A stretch of DNA of 64,000 nt from Parietichytrium sp. I65-24A (Eukaryota; Sar; Bigyra; Thraustochytrida; Thraustochytriidae), in assembly GCA_012862575.1 (NCBI GenBank), contig BLSF01000032.1, positions 186,001 to 250,000 on the forward strand. The letters run 5' to 3'. Of the stretch, positions 41,001 through 52,907 are shown piece after piece. Position numbers and translations under genes: made by a program. Within the stretch, counting starts at the first letter, position 1, and the number at the start of each line of letters is the position of its first letter. The notes below the pieces were generated by a model. It had not been told where the DNA came from. It did not search any database and was given only the letters and a program-made list of their open reading frames with translations.

Positions 41001-44000
41001 TCTCTTTTTTCAGTGGCACCACTACGGCTGGGAAACAGCGGGCTTATGGTTATGAGTAGACGGTTTTAGCAGCGCTCTTTATGGACTACGCACCGTGGGC
41101 ACCAAAACTAGCTAGCGTTCACAACGACCAATTAGCAGGCTCGCTAGGGCCCTCTATTGGGCTTGGCAGGTGAAGAGGTACCCGTGAGCGTAACGTTCGC
41201 TACTGGGTCTTAATGGATGCTACTGCAGTCCTCGGCCGTCATGTCTAGTCGAGGGTAGGAGATACTAATGCTCCCCAGCTTCCGTCTCCCGTGTCTCCAT
41301 GGTTTAGAAATCCAGTAGCACATAGTACGACGGGTGTGCACGGGAGGAGGAAGGAGATTTATTACTTTGCAATTGACATGTTCTCGAGTAACTTTGGAGC
41401 GGGAAGTTTTAGTTGAAATAGTTTCTTTGAAAAAAGAATGCTTGTGATTTTGGAGAATGGATGCGAGTTGCGTCAAGATGCTTCAAAGTTCAGTTTCGAA
41501 GAGCAGCGATAGGCGTTGGTTGCTTGTGGTGGGCGGCGGATGTGGCGTGACGGTGAAGCGGAAAAGATGTGGGCAGGCAGACTCGTTGAGGTGATTGATT
41601 GATCGATTTTACGCAGCTGTACAGGCACCGTCGCGAGTTCACTGTACTCCGTAAACGTACTGAGAGCTGATGCAAGTCGACGATGCGGTAGAGCAGTAGT
41701 ATCTTCGAAGGAGTGGAGGAGCTTGGCGTTTACAGTTAGCTCTTTTACAATCAATCACGAAAGATTTTGCTGTCACTATGGGCTCCTCGAATTGATGTTT
41801 CGCCTCTCCGCATTGCAACGGCGAAGAAAATATAAGTTTTTAAATTATAAAAAACCAAACGCACGACAACGCGCTCTGCGCTCGCTCGCAGGTGCAGCAG
41901 CCTCGCGTTCATAGTTGTCTGCGGAGGAAGCGAGGAAAGAAAGCTAAAGCGAAGCAGCCAAGGAAGTCAAGGAAGGAAGGAAGGAAAGACGGGAGGAGGC
42001 AAGGGTAGGAAGCATCAGTAGCTGCGTCTATTGGGGACAAGTGGGTGGTGGGTAGGCAACACCACAGTAGCAGTGTGCGTGCGTGCGATACATTGAGTCG
42101 CTTTGGGAGCGAGTAAAAATGGTTTGACTGTGAATGCGATTGTCTTTTTCTTTACTCTTGATTGGATTTGGATGGCTGAAGGGATGAAGGAATGATGGAA
42201 TGATGGAATGTCTAAATGTTAGATTTGGACGCACTCAAACTTGTTCGTAAGCGTTCGGCGTTTCGCCAGACAAATTAAAAGCGGCCGAGCTTTATCGTGT
42301 CCAACGACAAAGCTTGTTTTTGCTCCTCTCATTTTGAAGAATCTTGCGCGTTTGAGGGGCACGGATCTGAAATTGTCACTTTCTCGGCGCTCCTCCACCG
42401 AAGGGCATGGTGAACATGTATGACTTATGACTTGAAGAGCATAAGCCAAGCCAAGCGAAGAGAAGCAAAAAGTGGAAAGTTTGGAACATGTCACTCTTTG
42501 GTCATCAGCCCCAGTTTTGCCGAGAATATACCCACCTTGCCGAGGCGTCCACTTACAGCACTCGTCTACAGGTATGGCACTCTTTTCGTCCTCTACCTTC
42601 AAGAATGCATCACACTGAGGATCTCTGATTGCCTTCTTTGTGAAATGGGAAGTTAACGCCTCACTTTGTCGCGAAAGTCTGAAGTGGCTCTCGCACCACC
42701 ACTCGTGCGCGCTTTCCAAAGCATCTAGCTAGCCTCGATGCTTTGCAGTATTCGCAAGTCAATACCGGTGGTCTCAGAGCATCTCGGCACTTGCATAACG
42801 TGAGTTTACGAGAATTCTAAATTACAACTTTTACATTTTTCTAAGTGATAGTTCTGCATCCGCCTTTCCTTGAGTCTCGTGGTGCCACTTTGCAATTGGT
42901 TTGCGGCTAGATACAAGCCACTTTACTTTTCGTGCATCTCCTGCAATCACTGGCCAGTCAGTCACTTGCTCCTAACTCCGCTACAGACTTTCATTCCCAG
43001 AACAAAGTCTCTCGACTCTCCTCGACGGTTTAGAAAGCTCCTTATCACTCAGCACTGAAAACTATAGCGGTGGAATTGAGACAGGTTGCGCTCGTCGGAG
43101 GTTTACGATGGTTTACGGCTACTACAAGTCAGACCTCTTCTTCTTTGGCGTCTCTTGTGACTTTGATTCTCCACGCGGAGAGGTGTGCGCTGCTGAGCCG
43201 CTAAGCTCGGCTATCGTTGGAAATAAAGACCCGGCTGTTAGGTGCCAACTAACGCGAGCTCGAGATTTTCCAGCCACAGACAGTTTCTAATGATTCTCGG
43301 AGCACTTGAGAATGGTGAAATGAATTTATTCGTCGGGCCTACACAGTCGGCCGGAGTGTACGAGCTGTGACTTCGGGATCCGGTCGGACACTAATTGTCG
43401 TGTAGGTCACCGAGGCGATATGCATAAACTAGTTTGCTCCAGGAACGATGTAATCGGTGACAACGGAGGACGGGTCTCGGTACTTCTTCTTTGCTTACGA
43501 GGTTATTAACGACTCGAGCTACTCGAGCATCCAATTTGCGCTGACACGGAATGACGCTCTTGCCATCACTTGCCGTTACGCCTGCATGGCTCTGACTTTG
43601 GCGACGATCGTGACCGTAACCGCTTCGCCGGCTTGGTGCTTTGAAGACTGTTTGTTTCTACAGCGCGCCCATCACTTCTTGTGGAGAGAACTTGAGAGAC
43701 AGAGAGTCAAGCTCGACTCGGGAGATTTAAAGTTAGAGCCAAGTGATACTTCAGTACAAGTGGTAAGTGTGCAACTCTCTTCTCTCATTGCAGGTGCAAT
43801 ACGAGGGCTCTAATTTGTGCCTTTCAATCAATGAGTTGAGGAGCGTCGATTGCGCTTGTCTCGTGGTGTCCTGGCAAGAGTGTGTAGCATTGCATTAGCA
43901 GCGCACACTGCACAATGCGGGAGAAGAAAACAACCCGAGTTCGTAATACTTCCATCTCCTTCATCCCTCTGTTTTCTAAGAAAATTTGTAAAATACGAAA

Positions 44001-44156
44001 ATTGAAAAGGTTTCTCTCGCGACTCGGGCAACAAAGATGGCTACTCGGACTCAGAGCCAGTATACGTAATGTTATTGTTCATAATCAGTCAAGGGATAGG
44101 GTAACAGAAGATGTGCAGCCCGCAGTCAGTGCTGCGAATGACGGCCATTGAAAGCC

Positions 44157-45278
44157 TCACAGCTCCTGACTCACCTCAGCGTGGAAGGCGGCTTGGAACA
44201 GTCGCAGACGAATCATCTCATTCATGTCTTTGTACGTACTCCGAGATCGCGCGGCTTCACTCTCGAAATAGCGACTCACTGGGCGACTGAGCTCCTGCCG
44301 CACCAGCTGGCGAATGTCGATGACGATGTCCCCTGTGCCGCGAGAAAAGGTGTGACAGTCTTCCTCTTGCATCTGCACGGAGGCGACCGAGGATGCAGAC
44401 CGGCTGCGCGGTGACTTGAGGACGACGCGCGATGGGGCGCTCACTATGTACGCGACGCTTTTTGTGGCAGGGCTCTTGGCCGCGAGGTACAGCTCTAATG
44501 CGGACCACGGCTCTTCCACAAGCTCTTGAAGGTCGTCAAGTATCACGGCGTGTTTGGAAAACTTCGCTAAAGCCTTTACGATATCTTTCTCCAACCTCGG
44601 GCTTTCTTCGGCCTCGCTGGCTCTCACCAGGTCTCTGTTGCTGTTAAAAATGTCAAGCCACGCCATGGTCACCCCTTCTGCAAGTAGCAGCTCCACGACG
44701 TCTATGAAGGTTGAGTTCTGAGCTACGGTGCAAAATACCCCGTCAAACTCTCGTCCGCGATGCTCCTCCGGGACAGTGGAAGAAAAGCAGACTTCGCTGC
44801 TTTCTTTACGCAGAATAAAGTCGCGCAGATCCTGGAGCGTCCAGCAGCCACGAGGCTTGTAGGCGGAAAATTCGCGAGGCACGACGAACTCGCCATGTGT
44901 CGGCGTCCACAAGACCTGCTCAGCACCTCTGTCCTCCATAAGCAAAGCGGTGGTGCCCACGCGGATCTTGCCTGCAGGATTGGCCACGCTTTGCTGTAGC
45001 ATGTACAGAGTAGTTTCGCGGGCAATTTGGCCACTTTCGATACTTTTCACGAGCCCAGACAGCCAGCTCACGCTCACTGGCCGAAAGTCCATCACAAGGG
45101 GAGGGACCGCCTTGGCCAGCTCGTCGCCGTTTCCCTCTGCGCTTCTGCCCTTGGTCTTGCGGAGCGTCATCCGCCTCGACAATCTCTGTAGGATGTTCAT
45201 CTTTTGACTTTGCGCACTCGGGCTTTTCTTCCTCGCCGGGCCCGGCTCGCTCTTCGTTTGCTTCCGCTCGGATTGCAT
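44157..45278 (-). CDS. TPR-less paralogue carrying the same N-terminal domain and TIR-like module
   Basis: 373 aa from the ATG at 45276-45278; an ATG at 45200 (MNILQRLSRR) is an equally good start. A basic N-terminus is followed by the domain shared with the TPR protein at 35405-40513: FRPVSVSWLSGLVKSIESG, VGTTALLMED, VLWTPTHGEFVVP and YKPRGCWTLQDLRDF align with FRGVPVQALLNFVQQLEKG, KGTTALM, VLVFVPGVGDFVV and FKPRELWTVEDVGEF. A TIR-like part follows: FDGVFCTVAQNSTFIDVVEL, MAWLDIFNSNRD (near the family WFDIFCxNQ), KHAVILDDLQELVEEPWSAL, SVAYIVSAPSRVV. The end, MNEMIRLRLFQAAF, parallels MENRIIALLHSWI, where the TPRs begin in the neighbour. The protein stops there, so it is the N-terminal half alone. 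Function unknown; it could be a regulator or partner of the TPR protein. Confidence 0.75.
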   Translation of the reverse strand: MQSERKQTKSEPGPARKKSPSAQSQKMNILQRLSRRMTLRKTKGRSAEGNGDELAKAVPPLVMDFRPVSVSWLSGLVKSIESGQIARETTLYMLQQSVANPAGKIRVGTTALLMEDRGAEQVLWTPTHGEFVVPREFSAYKPRGCWTLQDLRDFILRKESSEVCFSSTVPEEHRGREFDGVFCTVAQNSTFIDVVELLLAEGVTMAWLDIFNSNRDLVRASEAEESPRLEKDIVKALAKFSKHAVILDDLQELVEEPWSALELYLAAKSPATKSVAYIVSAPSRVVLKSPRSRSASSVASVQMQEEDCHTFSRGTGDIVIDIRQLVRQELSRPVSRYFESEAARSRSTYKDMNEMIRLRLFQAAFHAEVSQEL

Positions 45279-47367
45279 CTCCGGGCTGCCTGCGCGACGC
45301 GCCCAGTGCTCGCCTCTTCGCGTTCGAAGAAAACGAGAAAGGTCCCCGTTTTGATTCGACCGTTGGCTCTTCCAAGCCCTTGGCAACCGTTTTGTTTCTC
45401 CACGGATGAGAAAGATAAGTAACTCTTCGCCTCTCGCGCCGCACTGCTTGCTTGCTTGTTTGCGGATCCTTCGCTCCTAGATTGCCACTGAGCAGTCGCT
45501 CATCAACGCAACGTCAACGTCAAAACGTCCTGCTGTGCTTCTCCTCACGCTCCCTGCGTTCGTACTCTGACTCTGTAAACGGAGTTGGTTTCACTGTGTC
45601 TACTGGGTCCACTGCGCACTAACAAAGCAACAAACACTCTTTGCTCAACATCTCGCGCTAACCAGTCCATTACCCGTTGCGCTATCTGCGGCATAAGACT
45701 ACATCCCCCATCCCCCCATTCCCACCATTTGACACTTTTGATCCTTTGTCTACGCTAAGCCTCGCTATGACTCTTCTAGTAACCCATCGCCTAACTTCTG
45801 CAATGGCTCCTACCAAGACGTCCTGCGATCGAACTGACTGTATCTTGACGCTTAGCGGGGACGTAGCTGTGGCTAGCGGCCCAGCGCCGAAGGTGTGCGA
45901 CGGAGCGAGAGGAGGAGAAGGAAGGACGTGGAAATGGAGGAAGCAGGACACGCGAACGTTGGTCTCTAGCGTTAGTGGTGGGTGGAGGGAGTAAGAGTCG
46001 TTGTGTGCGATTGGTTTTGGTTTTCTTTGATTCATTCGTTGCGTGGGTCTCAATGGATGTGTTCTAACTTTCTGATGGAAAGTCCAGAGCTGGGAGTGGG
46101 GGAGCGAACGTTGAGGGTTGAATACAATTTGGAAAGGAAACGACTGTGATTGGTACTCACAAGTATCATATCAATGCTGGTTTCTACTTTTGCCAGTGGC
46201 AAATTTACGTTGCGCGGCGATGGCGTGAGTGGAAGCTGTTCCGAGCAGGGAAGAAAGAGGCGAGAAGCGAATCTCCAGTGGCTCTCGTGAAAACAACAAC
46301 ATCAACAACAACGAAAGGACGACTTGTCCTCGCACTTGTCGATCATCTGGTCGTCCTGCTACTTGCAATACATTCTCGCTGTCAGCTGAGCCCTCGATTT
46401 TTCGCAGCTTATTTCCGACTTGACACAAAGTGAAGTCACAAATTCATGGACAGATAGTCCATGAGTACCGACACTTGTTTACAGCATTGCGATTCGACTG
46501 GTTGGTCTTCAGAATTAGCAGTTAAACCCAAGCATCCTCTGTCTCTGGAGATCTCTGGAGTCACCAGCGGAAGGCGTGGACGGCTCAGGATGATCGCGCG
46601 GTGTTCTTTCATTCGATTTTCACATTTCAATTGAAAGCATAAATAGCTCAGTCTGCGCGGCTCGCCAACGTGAGACTCTAGCTAGCTGCTAGTCAGACCT
46701 CTCAGACTGTCATCGTCAATTGGCCCCTCTCCACGTGCGAGCGGTGGCGAACTGACTCTTGTGGTCAATACTGCGTCTTGGAACCTCCCTGCACTGGCTG
46801 TGAATAAGTTATTTATGCACACTGCCTTGTGTTGTGTCATGCACCACCACCACCACTTGTTGATTACTGGTACAGACAGCTACGACGAAACGTTGCACTC
46901 GCAAAGCTTACTGATTTCCTGGCCAGAGCTCTCTCCTCACATTATGGATATTTGTTAGATGGGGCAAGGGGTAAGTTGGAAAAACCAACTAAAGCATTCT
47001 GTACTCTGGCAAGCTAGGGTACAGACAGTACAGACAATCAACTTCGACGCGTTCATCGTTTTTATTTCTTTCACAGTCAATCAACAAGATGCGATCGTAA
47101 ATGGGGGTGTGATGACAAAAGTGTGGAGCGGTTACTGGTGCAGGCGACACGATGACTGTGGAAAGGGGGATTTGTTCATTGTAGTAGGTTTCATTCGTCT
47201 TGACAATACAATACGTTGCAAATCCATTCTCTGGAAACACCGCTGGAGACTGTTGGAGAGTTCCAGAATTCAGCAAATTCAGTCCAAGTTTACATGCTCC
47301 TACAACACCCACTGCCACGTGCCCATGCCACTGTTTCAAACACATGCCCAGGCTAGTCTCAGTTGCA
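45279..47367. other. 2.1 kb intergenic region
   Basis: Upstream of the TPR-less gene. Scanned on both strands; no frame shows recognisable protein features. It has one CTAGCTAG site (46678-46685) and a CACCACCACCACCAC run near 46840-46855. It probably holds the promoter of the gene at 44157 and the 3' UTR of the gene at 47368. Confidence 0.4.
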
Positions 47368-48774
47368 CTACTCCCCGGAATCTTCGTCGGCAGAAACGGG
47401 CTTGATGAGAAGAGTTCGATCACCCGAGCAACCTCGAACTCGACAAAACCCTTCAAAGACATCTTCGAAGAGCAACTCCAACACTCTGCTGGCGATCAGA
47501 TTATACTGGGTGACAGCGTCTTGCGAAAAATCCTCCTCTGCGACAAAATGGGACTGCGTAGCTATGCTTTCCATGAGTTGCTGGTAAATTGGGAAGAGCG
47601 GATTGTGGAGATCTTGGACCGGGGCAATCTGCAAAGACATGCTTGCCCCAAAAAGACTTTCTGTGTCTAGCTGTCTGCAAGATATCTCGCCACACGCCAC
47701 AGCGGTCGAAAAGGACAGCTGCTTGGAAAGAATCCAATCTTTGAGGCTTGCATACTCCGATCTGAACTTGAAAACGCCTTTGATTGTATCCAGCCACAAG
47801 TTCTCATCAACCATCTCTGCAAAAAAGACATTCACACGCAAGATGCGTTTGCCTTCAAAGTTCACTGTGCCTACCCGCAGACACGTGTAACCGGGGATTT
47901 GTTCCAACTCAGGCTCGACCAGGAGATCCAAAAACTCGCAGCAGACGCTGACGACATCATCCTCCGGTATTTCGCACTGCTCGTTCAGATAAAGCTCCAC
48001 GGAAACCAAGCTCCTCGGCTTTGGTGATATTGACCTCGCATTAAGCTCTTGCATGAAGGAATCACCCCCGCTAAGACGCGCTTCGACATGAAAGCCTTGC
48101 TCCACCCCTTCGCCGGCCGACGCCTGAGTTTCTTCGCCAAAGCGCAAATTGAAGGCGAAGTTACGGCTAGGAAGCTTCCTGCTTACCGACCGAAAAAGCC
48201 AATCCTTGTTCTCCCACATATAATCCATTGATTTGATCTTGTACCGCAGGAAAGTCTTGCACCACGTTGGTAGGCGGGTAGGCTTGAGTGGCTTCGAGTC
48301 TTCCAATCCAATCGGATACTGCTTTGCGAGCCACGCAGCCAGCCAGTCCGAGGAGAGCATTTTGAGGTTGTTCCTCATCAGATCCTCCACCGCCTTTTTC
48401 ACAGTTTTGCTGTCTCGTATCAAAAGCACGCCCCGTAATTTGTACACCAGCACCTGGATCCAAGTTCTCTTGAGAGGGTACACGTCGGCTTCTTCTACTT
48501 CTTCGGCGTCCTTCTTCTCCTTGTCCTCGATGTCCTTCCCAACTCCTCCCACTTTGCCATCTTCCTTGCGACCTCCATCTGCCTCAGCATGCCGGCCCGC
48601 CTCACTCCCTGCATTCGCCTCTCCACCGTCGTCATCTTGCCTCCGAAAAGCGTCTATATACGCTTTGATGTACTCCGTGTGGTCCAGGCCAGCCTCCGCT
48701 AGCGTCGCCGACACTTCACAGAGCTCGTCCAAGAGCCTGTGTCTCTGCTTCAGCAAGCCGTCCAGCTTGTTCAT
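47368..48774 (-). CDS. Uncharacterised 468-aa protein
   Basis: Not recognised. Starts at the ATG at 48772-48774. Residues 1-45 look helical (LLKQRHRLLDELCEVSATLA, YIKAYIDAFRR). About 46-100 is an acidic, low-complexity linker (EEVEEADVYP at its end). About 100-465 is globular in composition, with aromatic and hydrophobic segments such as WIQVLVYKLRGVLLI, MLSSDWLAAWLAKQYPIGL, WCKTFLRYKIKSMDYMWENK, VSVELYLNEQCEIPEDDVVS, LRVGTVNFEGKRILRVNVFF and LIASRVLELLFEDVFEGFC. No signal peptide or membrane helix. Codon use and length support a real gene. It is the third minus-strand gene in a row after the two TIR-like paralogues, with which I see no similarity. No function is proposed. Confidence 0.7.
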   Translation of the reverse strand: MNKLDGLLKQRHRLLDELCEVSATLAEAGLDHTEYIKAYIDAFRRQDDDGGEANAGSEAGRHAEADGGRKEDGKVGGVGKDIEDKEKKDAEEVEEADVYPLKRTWIQVLVYKLRGVLLIRDSKTVKKAVEDLMRNNLKMLSSDWLAAWLAKQYPIGLEDSKPLKPTRLPTWCKTFLRYKIKSMDYMWENKDWLFRSVSRKLPSRNFAFNLRFGEETQASAGEGVEQGFHVEARLSGGDSFMQELNARSISPKPRSLVSVELYLNEQCEIPEDDVVSVCCEFLDLLVEPELEQIPGYTCLRVGTVNFEGKRILRVNVFFAEMVDENLWLDTIKGVFKFRSEYASLKDWILSKQLSFSTAVACGEISCRQLDTESLFGASMSLQIAPVQDLHNPLFPIYQQLMESIATQSHFVAEEDFSQDAVTQYNLIASRVLELLFEDVFEGFCRVRGCSGDRTLLIKPVSADEDSGE

Positions 48775-49770
48775 CTCAGAGGCGCTCCAGCCGCCTTGAG
48801 CGCATGCGCATGCTCCTCGCTAGCCTCGCCTGACCGCGTTTGTTTGGCTCACGGGCAGAGACGAGCTGTTCCACTGAATGAATAAACGAACGGGCGAACG
48901 ATCGAAACAATGAGTGGATCTATGTCGCTCTTTGTTCGCTCACATGCCAATGTTCGTTGTTCAATTTCAATGTTTTTCATTGAAATGTTCAACTGGAAAA
49001 GAGCGTTCAAAAACTACTGCTTGGCCGTATTTCACACACTGACTGTGCGCTCTCCATCCGCTTCAAGTTTATATATTATACTCTGCCCACCTTCGCTCTC
49101 TGTTCTCTGTGTCTGGACAGACACTGTGTCCTCAGCAAGACCATCATCATTCCTCTTTGGTGCCCCTAGTCTACAGTTTCCAGTGGCCATGGAGTATAGT
49201 TCGTAACGGCAACTTTTTGCGGCCGATTTTTTACTTTTTTTTTGGTCAAACTACTTTTTAATTTTCACAGAAGAAAACCTGAACTGCAAAGTTGCAAAGT
49301 GCAATTCTCAAAAGAAAAAGACGAAAGAATGGGAAAAGCAAGAAAGCAACGCCAACAAATCATACGTAAAACGAATTTGCCTGCGACCTGGATGAACTTG
49401 ACGACGTACCAACGAGTTGAGCTCAAAAGACGAGTTGTAGAGTATGTATTTCCTCATCAGCACAGTGAAAAAGCAAACGCTCGAAACCAATATCGAGTGT
49501 TTGCTGATCATAATGTAGCAACTCGTAGCGACTCGTTGCGTTTCATCGCAGCACATACGGTGGAGCGCGCGGACTGTAGAGAGAGAGAGATGACTGGAAG
49601 AGTCGGTGGGTGAGCAGGATCCTCGGCACAGCGCAACGACGTGAACATCAGAAAGGGTTCGGGGTGAAGCCGCGGACGAGGTGGCAGATTGGCGGCGAGT
49701 ATTGTAAATATTGTACACGGAGGGAATTCTTCGACAAGACTCGCCAAGACGGCGAGAGAGGCTTGGCAGG
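48775..49770. other. divergent upstream region (uncharacterised gene / kinesin)
   Basis: About 1.0 kb between divergent starts. An AT-rich patch lies at 49220-49265. No gene seen; it should carry both promoters. Confidence 0.45.
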
Positions 49771-52028
49771 ATGGCGGAAGATGGAGGCGTGAATGTCAAG
49801 GTGGCCGTGCGCGCCAGACCGCTCAACTCGAGAGAGAAAAAGCTCGGGTGCGAGGAATGTGTCAAGATGAGCGGCAAGACCACCACAATCGTGGACGAGA
49901 AAGGGAAGGAGAAGGAGTTTCACTTTGACTTTTCGTACTGGTATGACACGACACAGAGCCAAGTTTACTCTGATTTGGCAAAACCGATTGTGGAGGCCGC
50001 AATTGACGGATTCAACGGTGTCATCTTTGCTTACGGGCAAACAGGGTCGGGAAAGACTCACAGTATGTACGTAGCAGGGACGGGGAGCATCAAGTGCTCT
50101 TTCTGGAAGGATCTTGTGGACTGCTTACGAGAGCTAACTTTGTTTTCCTTGAATTTGATTTGCTTTCATTTGATTTGCCACCAAACAGGATGGGCAGCGG
50201 GGACGATGTTGGAATCGTGCCTTTAATGAACCGAGAAATATTCGACCTTTTGAACTCCAAACGAGAGAAAGATAGCTGCGAGTACATGGTGACCGCTTCA
50301 TACTTGGAGATCTACAATGAGATTATCCGCGACCTTCTCAACCCTAGTGACAAGCATCTCAAGATCAGGGAGCACCCAAAGACCGGAATCTATGTGGAGA
50401 ACCTCGCAGAACTCGTCGTGGAGAACGCGGAAGGAATCGCTAGCCTCTTAGACCAAGGAAACAATGTAAAGCAGGTGGCTGCGACCCAGATGAACGAACG
50501 GTCCTCGCGCTCGCATTGTTGCTTCGTGGTCAACATTCAGCAGCGTAAACTAGAAGAAATTGGAGAAGGGGACGAAGCCGTCAAGCGAGAGACAACGTTG
50601 ACAGCGAAAATTAATCTCGTTGACCTTGCAGGATCCGAGCGGGCCTCGAAAACTGGAGCCGAAGGTAGCAGACTGAAGGAGGGTGCAGCGATCAACTTGA
50701 GTCTTTCGACTCTTGGACAAGTTATTAATATGCTTGCAGAAGGCGCAAGCGGGCACATCCCATACCGCAATTCCAAACTCACCCGCGTTCTCCAGCAAGC
50801 CCTGGGAGGAAATGCAAAGACCGTGATGATCGCAGCAATTTCTCCAGCAGATAACAACTATCAGGAGACGCTCTCCACCTTACAATACGCCTCTCGAGCA
50901 AGCAAGATCAAGAACACTATGCATCGAAACGAGGATGTGAACCAGAGACTTATTCGCGAGCTGCGTGAAGAGCTGGACCGCCTACGAGCAGAAATGGCTG
51001 CCATGCAAGGGACCTCGCCGAAAGCGAATTTGGAGTTCTCCTCGGAGATGCAGGATATGGCTCAGTTTAAACAGATGCAAGAAACCATTGCGATGCTTGA
51101 GGAAACAAAGAAGGCGCAATGGGACGAGGTACAGAAGCTTTCGCAAGCCTTTGAAGAGGAGCGAAACAAAATTTTGAAAAACGAGAACCTCGTTCGGGAC
51201 GTCATGCAAAATGTGAAAGAAGAGCAAAAGGGTCTTCTTAAGCGGCAGCAGGAACTGGAGCTTGCCAAAGTGACGCTGAATAAAGCGATGCGGCAGTCGA
51301 AGCAAGAATACGGCGAAACGAAGGGGCTCCTGGAGAAGGACATGGAGAAGTACAAGCAGCTGATGACCGTCGCTGAATCGGAGAGAGACAATTCCGAGGT
51401 GGAAGAACTCTTCTTGCGCATCGAAACGAACCGTGAAAAATTGGTGAAAGAGCGTGACGAGATGAAACGCCTGAAAGAGGAGCTCAAGCAGAACCAAGAG
51501 GAGCAGATGGAGCACAAGGCAGAGATCGAGGCGCAAAAGGCAATTTTGGAGGGAAATGCGGACTTGCGACGAGCTATCAAAGAGGAGGAAATGTCCAAGT
51601 TGGTTGAGGAGCTCAATGACCGGCGCGAAGAGCTTATCTCCAAGGAGATCGAGCAAGAGAAGGCGAAGCTAGAGGGGCGCGTCACAATGCAGGTCCAAAG
51701 CATCGAGCGTAACTTTAAGCGCAAGCTGACCGCAGCCCAAGCGCAGCAGACCGCTCTCAATGACCGGCTGTACGCTCAAGACTTGGAGAAGATTACGCTT
51801 AAGGTGGACAATGAAAACTTGCTCGCCGAGAACGCCTTGCTGCGCAAGCAGCTTCAGGAGCAAGCCGCCTCTCACAAACAGCTAATGGAGCAACAAGAAG
51901 CGGAGCACCGACTGGTGATTGAAAAGCTGCTCACAGCGTTTCGCCAGGACCAGCAGGCTTTGTTGCATGCTCTCCACCAAGCCACCAGCGATGCTGTCAC
52001 CTTGTACTCCAAGTCGCAGGCCCTTTAA
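49771..52028 (+). CDS. Kinesin-3-like N-terminal motor protein, two exons
   Basis: Exons 49771-50066 and 50189-52028 join across a 122-nt intron (GTACGT..CAG, phase 2), giving 711 aa and restoring THSMMGSGDDVGIVP. The motor domain spans 1-340: P-loop GQTGSGKT (89-96), switch I NERSSRSH (201-208), switch II LVDLAGSER (242-250), the HIPYRNSKLTRVLQQALGG helix region and LSTLQYASRASKIKN. The neck NEDVNQRLIRELREELDRL is the kinesin-3 signature (NEDxNxRLIREL). The remainder (345-690) is continuous, highly charged coiled coil ending without an FHA or PH domain, unlike canonical KIF1/KIF13. Expected role: ATP-driven plus-end transport along microtubules. The ATG at 49771 is used; the frame extends upstream from a TTG only. 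Confidence 0.93.
50067..50188 (+). other. intron in the kinesin gene
   Basis: 122 nt, GTACGT donor and AAACAG acceptor, phase 2. It interrupts the motor domain directly after the P-loop helix. Removal restores the conserved sequence. Confidence 0.9.
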
Positions 52029-52907
52029 TTTTTGGCGGACTTTTTTTGTACTCACGGAAAGTGGCTCACACATCCAACGCTCGAAATTACAGGCCGGCAA
52101 TTTGCATTGCGGACCTACAGCCGACAGTTCATTCGTAGTGATATCTGACAGATCTTTTAATGCTCTGTCATGTTTGTAATTCAACAAGTGAACATAGCAT
52201 ACTAGTGCATCTTCTATTTTCCCACTCAGGAACGAAATCATCGGAATCGCTTCCACTTCTGGATTCTGTAAATACGAGCCAGCCGCAAAGCACATACATC
52301 CCAGTCGCATGCTCGATCGCTGATCTCCGCCATCCCTCTCCACCATTCCGAATCGATGCTTCCACGAGTCGCAACACATTATATCCCTTCGCCAGCTTTG
52401 CCGCCCGCCCACTCGCTCTTCAGTAGACCCATCGAACCACTCCAGATCACATCCGTCCATCCATCCAGCCAATGTTTGCTGAATTCTGAAAAGTCGTCCA
52501 GCTTGAACTTGTGAATTCTAACTAACTGTAACCTCATTGTCACTTTCACGCTCCAAATTCTCCAAACTCCCCAAATGAACCCACATTCCATCACATTCCG
52601 AGGGACCAACTTGACTACCAAAAACTAACCATCTCTCTCTCCTCTTCGCGCACCAGCGACCCCAGCGACACGAGTGACAAAAGTGACACCAGCGTCTCTT
52701 CCAAAGCCACCCAGCATGACCCGCCTCTGCTCGACCCGCAGGTAAACCTCAGGCTCCCTCCAATCTCCGAGGCCAACAGTAATCTCGCAGCGACTCCGTT
52801 CGTTGTCGCTCAACTTTCGTCAACTTTCGCCTTCTCCTCTCTCTCTCTTCTCTCTTCTCTCTCCTTCGTGGTAGCTCTGGCTCTGGCAGCTAGCTAGCTC
52901 TCCGGCG
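52029..52907. other. intergenic region between kinesin and UVSSA-like genes
   Basis: About 880 nt. It contains a CCATCCATCCATCCAG run near 52458-52470 and a CT-rich stretch (52830-52865) followed by CTAGCTAGCT just before the next ATG. No gene seen. Confidence 0.45.

Larger units (their letters stand above)
40514..44156. other. 3.6 kb intergenic region with simple repeats
   Basis: Lies between the two TIR-like genes. It contains the TTTC/TTGC and TCTCTGTTG/CTTTCTGT arrays (40695-41010), a GGAA run near 41962-41988 and two CTAGCTAG sites. Long frames over the pyrimidine arrays are low-complexity artefacts. A frame at 42219-42719 (-) was considered and not accepted. Confidence 0.45.

Noticed and set aside
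40446-41069. Long plus-strand frame rich in Ser, Leu, Phe and Cys
   Set aside because: It runs over pyrimidine microsatellites and the antisense of the TPR gene's 5' end. It is a low-complexity artefact.
42219-42719. 166-codon frame on the minus strand
   Set aside because: No recognisable domain, no good partner exons, and composition like the surrounding spacer. Not excluded as a lineage-specific gene but unsupported.
50982-51760. Two long antisense frames (over 220 codons) opposite the kinesin coiled coil
   Set aside because: Leu/Phe- and Ser/Cys-rich frames are expected opposite a Glu/Lys-rich coiled coil; the kinesin strand is clearly the coding one.
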